A stretch of DNA of 64,000 nt, taken from RU20A sp042610495. GTDB taxonomy: Bacteria > Pseudomonadota > Alphaproteobacteria > Rhizobiales > Rhizobiaceae. Position 1 is the first letter of the stretch; every line of letters begins with the position of its first letter. The stretch is taken from positions 124,001 to 188,000 of the forward strand of contig NZ_JBHGAP010000007.1 in assembly GCF_042610495.1 (NCBI RefSeq). The letters run 5' to 3'. Made by a program: the position numbers and the translations under genes. The notes under the pieces were generated by a model that did not search any database, was not told the origin of the DNA, and worked only from the letters and a program-made list of their open reading frames with translations. This document shows positions 60,611 through 64,000 of the stretch, in pieces.

Positions 60611-62028
60611 CAGGATATTCCAGTCTTCAGGGATGTGGACGGCGCGGGGAGGCGCGCGAAAGCAAACAGCGTGATGCCGAAGGTGCGGCGCACGGCGAGA
60701 TGCAGCATCAACGCCTCGCAGACCATCGCGCCTGCGGTGGCGCCCGCCGTGCCCATGAGGCCGAAGGCGGGGATGAGCGTCACGTTGAGGGTTACGTTGA
60801 TGATGAGTGCCGTGGCGTAGAGCATGGCGCAGAGCCGCTGCTGGCCGGCCATGGTCAGAAAGGCTTCCGCCGGGCCGACCAGCGCCTTGGCCATCATGCC
60901 GGTGAACAGGATGAACATCAGCGGATATCCGGCATGGAAGGCCGGGCCGAAGAGCGACAGCAGGAAGGGGCCCGCCAGAAGCACGAGCGCGCCGATGCCC
61001 AGCGAGGGCCAGAAGGCCCAGCGGGCACTTTCCACCGCGATCGATGCTAGATGGCCGCGATCCTTCTCGGCCATGGCGGCGGAGAAGCGGGGCGCCGAGG
61101 CCGCCTTGACCGAAAACATCACGAACTGCACCAACGCCATGGTCTTGGCGGCGGCGAAGTAGATGGCGACGCTTTCGGGATCGAGATAAAGCCCGACGAC
61201 GATGACGTCGGAATTGGTCAGCAGGAAGCCGAAGCCCTCGATGAGGAAGATGGGCGCCGCGACCTTCAGCCATGTGGCGAAATCAATGGCGAGCGGTCCG
61301 CGTGGATAGTGACGGCGCAGCTTGCGGGTCAGCAGGATGTACTGTCCGACACTCGTCACGTAGGTCGCAGCCATGGCGGCCGTCATGGCGATCTTTGCCG
61401 TATGCGGTTCACCGGAGGCCGCAAAAAGCATCATGAAGACAAGGATCAGCAGGGGCCGCACGATGTAGGTGGGGCTCAGCGCGCGCAGGGCCCAGCTATG
61501 GGCGCGTGCGGTTCCTTCCATGACGTCGCCGAGTGCGATCATCGGCAGGAGGAAGATGCCGAGATAGAGCGGCACGAGGTAGTAGTCCTCGATCAGATCG
61601 CCTGCCAGCCAGATGCCGGCGAGGCCGACGGTTGCCAGGACGGTGGCAGCGCCCATCGCAAAGATCCGCACCGTGGCCATGATGCCGCGGATCTCGGCCG
61701 TTGCGCCGGCCGCGCCGTATCCCGGCAGGAAGCGGATGATGGTGGAGTGAAAGCCGAAGCAGGAAAGATTGCCGAAGAGAACGGCGAGCGACCAGACGAA
61801 GACGAAGATGCCGTATTCGAACTCGCCCATCAGGCGCGCGAGAATGATCTGCGAAACGAAGGCGATAGCGGCCGAGAGCACGCGCACCGCAAAGGCGATC
61901 AGCGCCATGCGCTGCGCCAGCGCGCGCGCATCATTTCCGCGCAGGGCATCGACAACCTTGGCGATGATGCCGAAGGCTTTGGACGCAAGGCCCCGCTGCA
62001 GCCCTTCTGCTGGCTCTACCGCTGACAT
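60610..62028 (-). CDS. polysaccharide flippase, Wzx/MurJ-like (MOP superfamily)
   Basis: 472 residues with about 12-14 helices and charged loops typical of polysaccharide transporters; FAVRVLSAAIAFVSQIILAR, GEFEYGIFVFVWSLAVLF and LFTGMMAKALVGPAEAFLTMAGQQ are family-like. It moves lipid-linked glycan units across the inner membrane. It is transcribed with a GNAT-family gene, which would modify the glycan. No glycosyltransferase is adjacent in the window. Confidence 0.85.
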   Translation of the reverse strand: MSAVEPAEGLQRGLASKAFGIIAKVVDALRGNDARALAQRMALIAFAVRVLSAAIAFVSQIILARLMGEFEYGIFVFVWSLAVLFGNLSCFGFHSTIIRFLPGYGAAGATAEIRGIMATVRIFAMGAATVLATVGLAGIWLAGDLIEDYYLVPLYLGIFLLPMIALGDVMEGTARAHSWALRALSPTYIVRPLLILVFMMLFAASGEPHTAKIAMTAAMAATYVTSVGQYILLTRKLRRHYPRGPLAIDFATWLKVAAPIFLIEGFGFLLTNSDVIVVGLYLDPESVAIYFAAAKTMALVQFVMFSVKAASAPRFSAAMAEKDRGHLASIAVESARWAFWPSLGIGALVLLAGPFLLSLFGPAFHAGYPLMFILFTGMMAKALVGPAEAFLTMAGQQRLCAMLYATALIINVTLNVTLIPAFGLMGTAGATAGAMVCEALMLHLAVRRTFGITLFAFARLPAPSTSLKTGIS

Positions 62029-62141
62029 GAACGCACTACCCGGACGCAGAACACACTGGCGCTACTCTTGCCCGAACAGCGTTAACAAAGCGTTGGGTAA
62101 GGACGAGGTTCCCGATGTTGCGGCGGTCTCACAATGCAGAA

Positions 62142-62165
62142 CGGCCACCCCTTGCGGAGCGGCCG
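62142..62165 (-). terminator. possible terminator of secA
   Basis: On the minus strand CGGCCGCTCC, loop GCAA and GGGGTGGCCG form a 10-bp stem (with G-T pairs) 39 bases after the secA stop. The T-run is weak, so function is uncertain. Confidence 0.4.
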
Positions 62166-62203
62166 ATGCATGCTTTCGGTGCCTTCGTGGAAAGGCTGGC
62201 GCC

Positions 62204-64000
<1,797 letters not shown>

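Overview
The window is GC-rich chromosomal DNA from an alphaproteobacterium, most likely a member of the Rhizobiaceae (Rhizobium/Ensifer/Shinella/Agrobacterium type). The evidence is high-GC codon use, dense ABC-importer/catabolic-operon organisation, the cyoABCD-SURF1 layout, glgX/glgA, and a housekeeping secA at the right edge. I could not assign a species. I see no IS element, prophage, CRISPR array, tRNA or rRNA.

Layout: (1) 1-8420: end of pcaB, then a quinate/shikimate catabolic block. It has a polar-amino-acid-type ABC importer (two permeases, binding protein, ATPase), an NAD-type quinate/shikimate dehydrogenase, a type II dehydroquinase, a TetR regulator and a two-domain 3-dehydroshikimate dehydratase (quiC1) that feeds protocatechuate. 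quiC1 is interrupted only by an apparent assembly join: one N flanked by an exact 96-bp repeat. (2) 8584-12570: a small HVA1/DUF2945 protein, an LldR-like GntR regulator with lldD (L-lactate dehydrogenase), and a convergent MFS transporter. (3) 12787-18324: bo3 quinol oxidase cyoABCD, SURF1 and a GreA/GreB-like factor. (4) 18465-36369: a large sugar-catabolism region. It holds an ABC importer whose ATPase lies about 8 kb away, LacI and DeoR regulators, two Gfo/Idh/MocA dehydrogenases, two xylose-isomerase-like enzymes, two alpha/beta hydrolases, an archaeal-type class I aldolase, a PfkB kinase, a ribulose-phosphate-epimerase-like protein, a ROK kinase, a GlcG/HbpS protein and a proline-racemase-family epimerase. 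(5) 36465-43804: a membrane protein, small proteins, glgX, topoisomerase IB, an SDR and glgA. (6) 43899-57619: a SorC-controlled catabolic cluster with a FGGY kinase, an AraM-type glycerol-1-phosphate dehydrogenase homologue, a HAD phosphatase, a complete ABC importer, an SDR, an aldolase-SDR fusion and a GpsA-like dehydrogenase. (7) 57691-64000: an acyl-CoA synthetase, a GNAT/flippase pair, and the C-terminal part of secA.

The quinate block should turn imported shikimate/quinate-type compounds into 3-dehydroshikimate and then protocatechuate, which pcaB and its operon take onward. A near-identical 16-bp motif before the importer and before quiC1 suggests one TetR regulon. In the sugar region, a shared TTACGCGCG motif before the ATPase-less importer and before the distant ATPase operon suggests they form one LacI-controlled system. 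The SorC cluster has a near-perfect 18-bp inverted repeat at its divergent promoter. Its enzyme set (DHAP-producing aldolase plus two polyol-phosphate dehydrogenases, a kinase and a phosphatase) does not match a pathway I recognise, and it is the best candidate here for an undescribed catabolic system.
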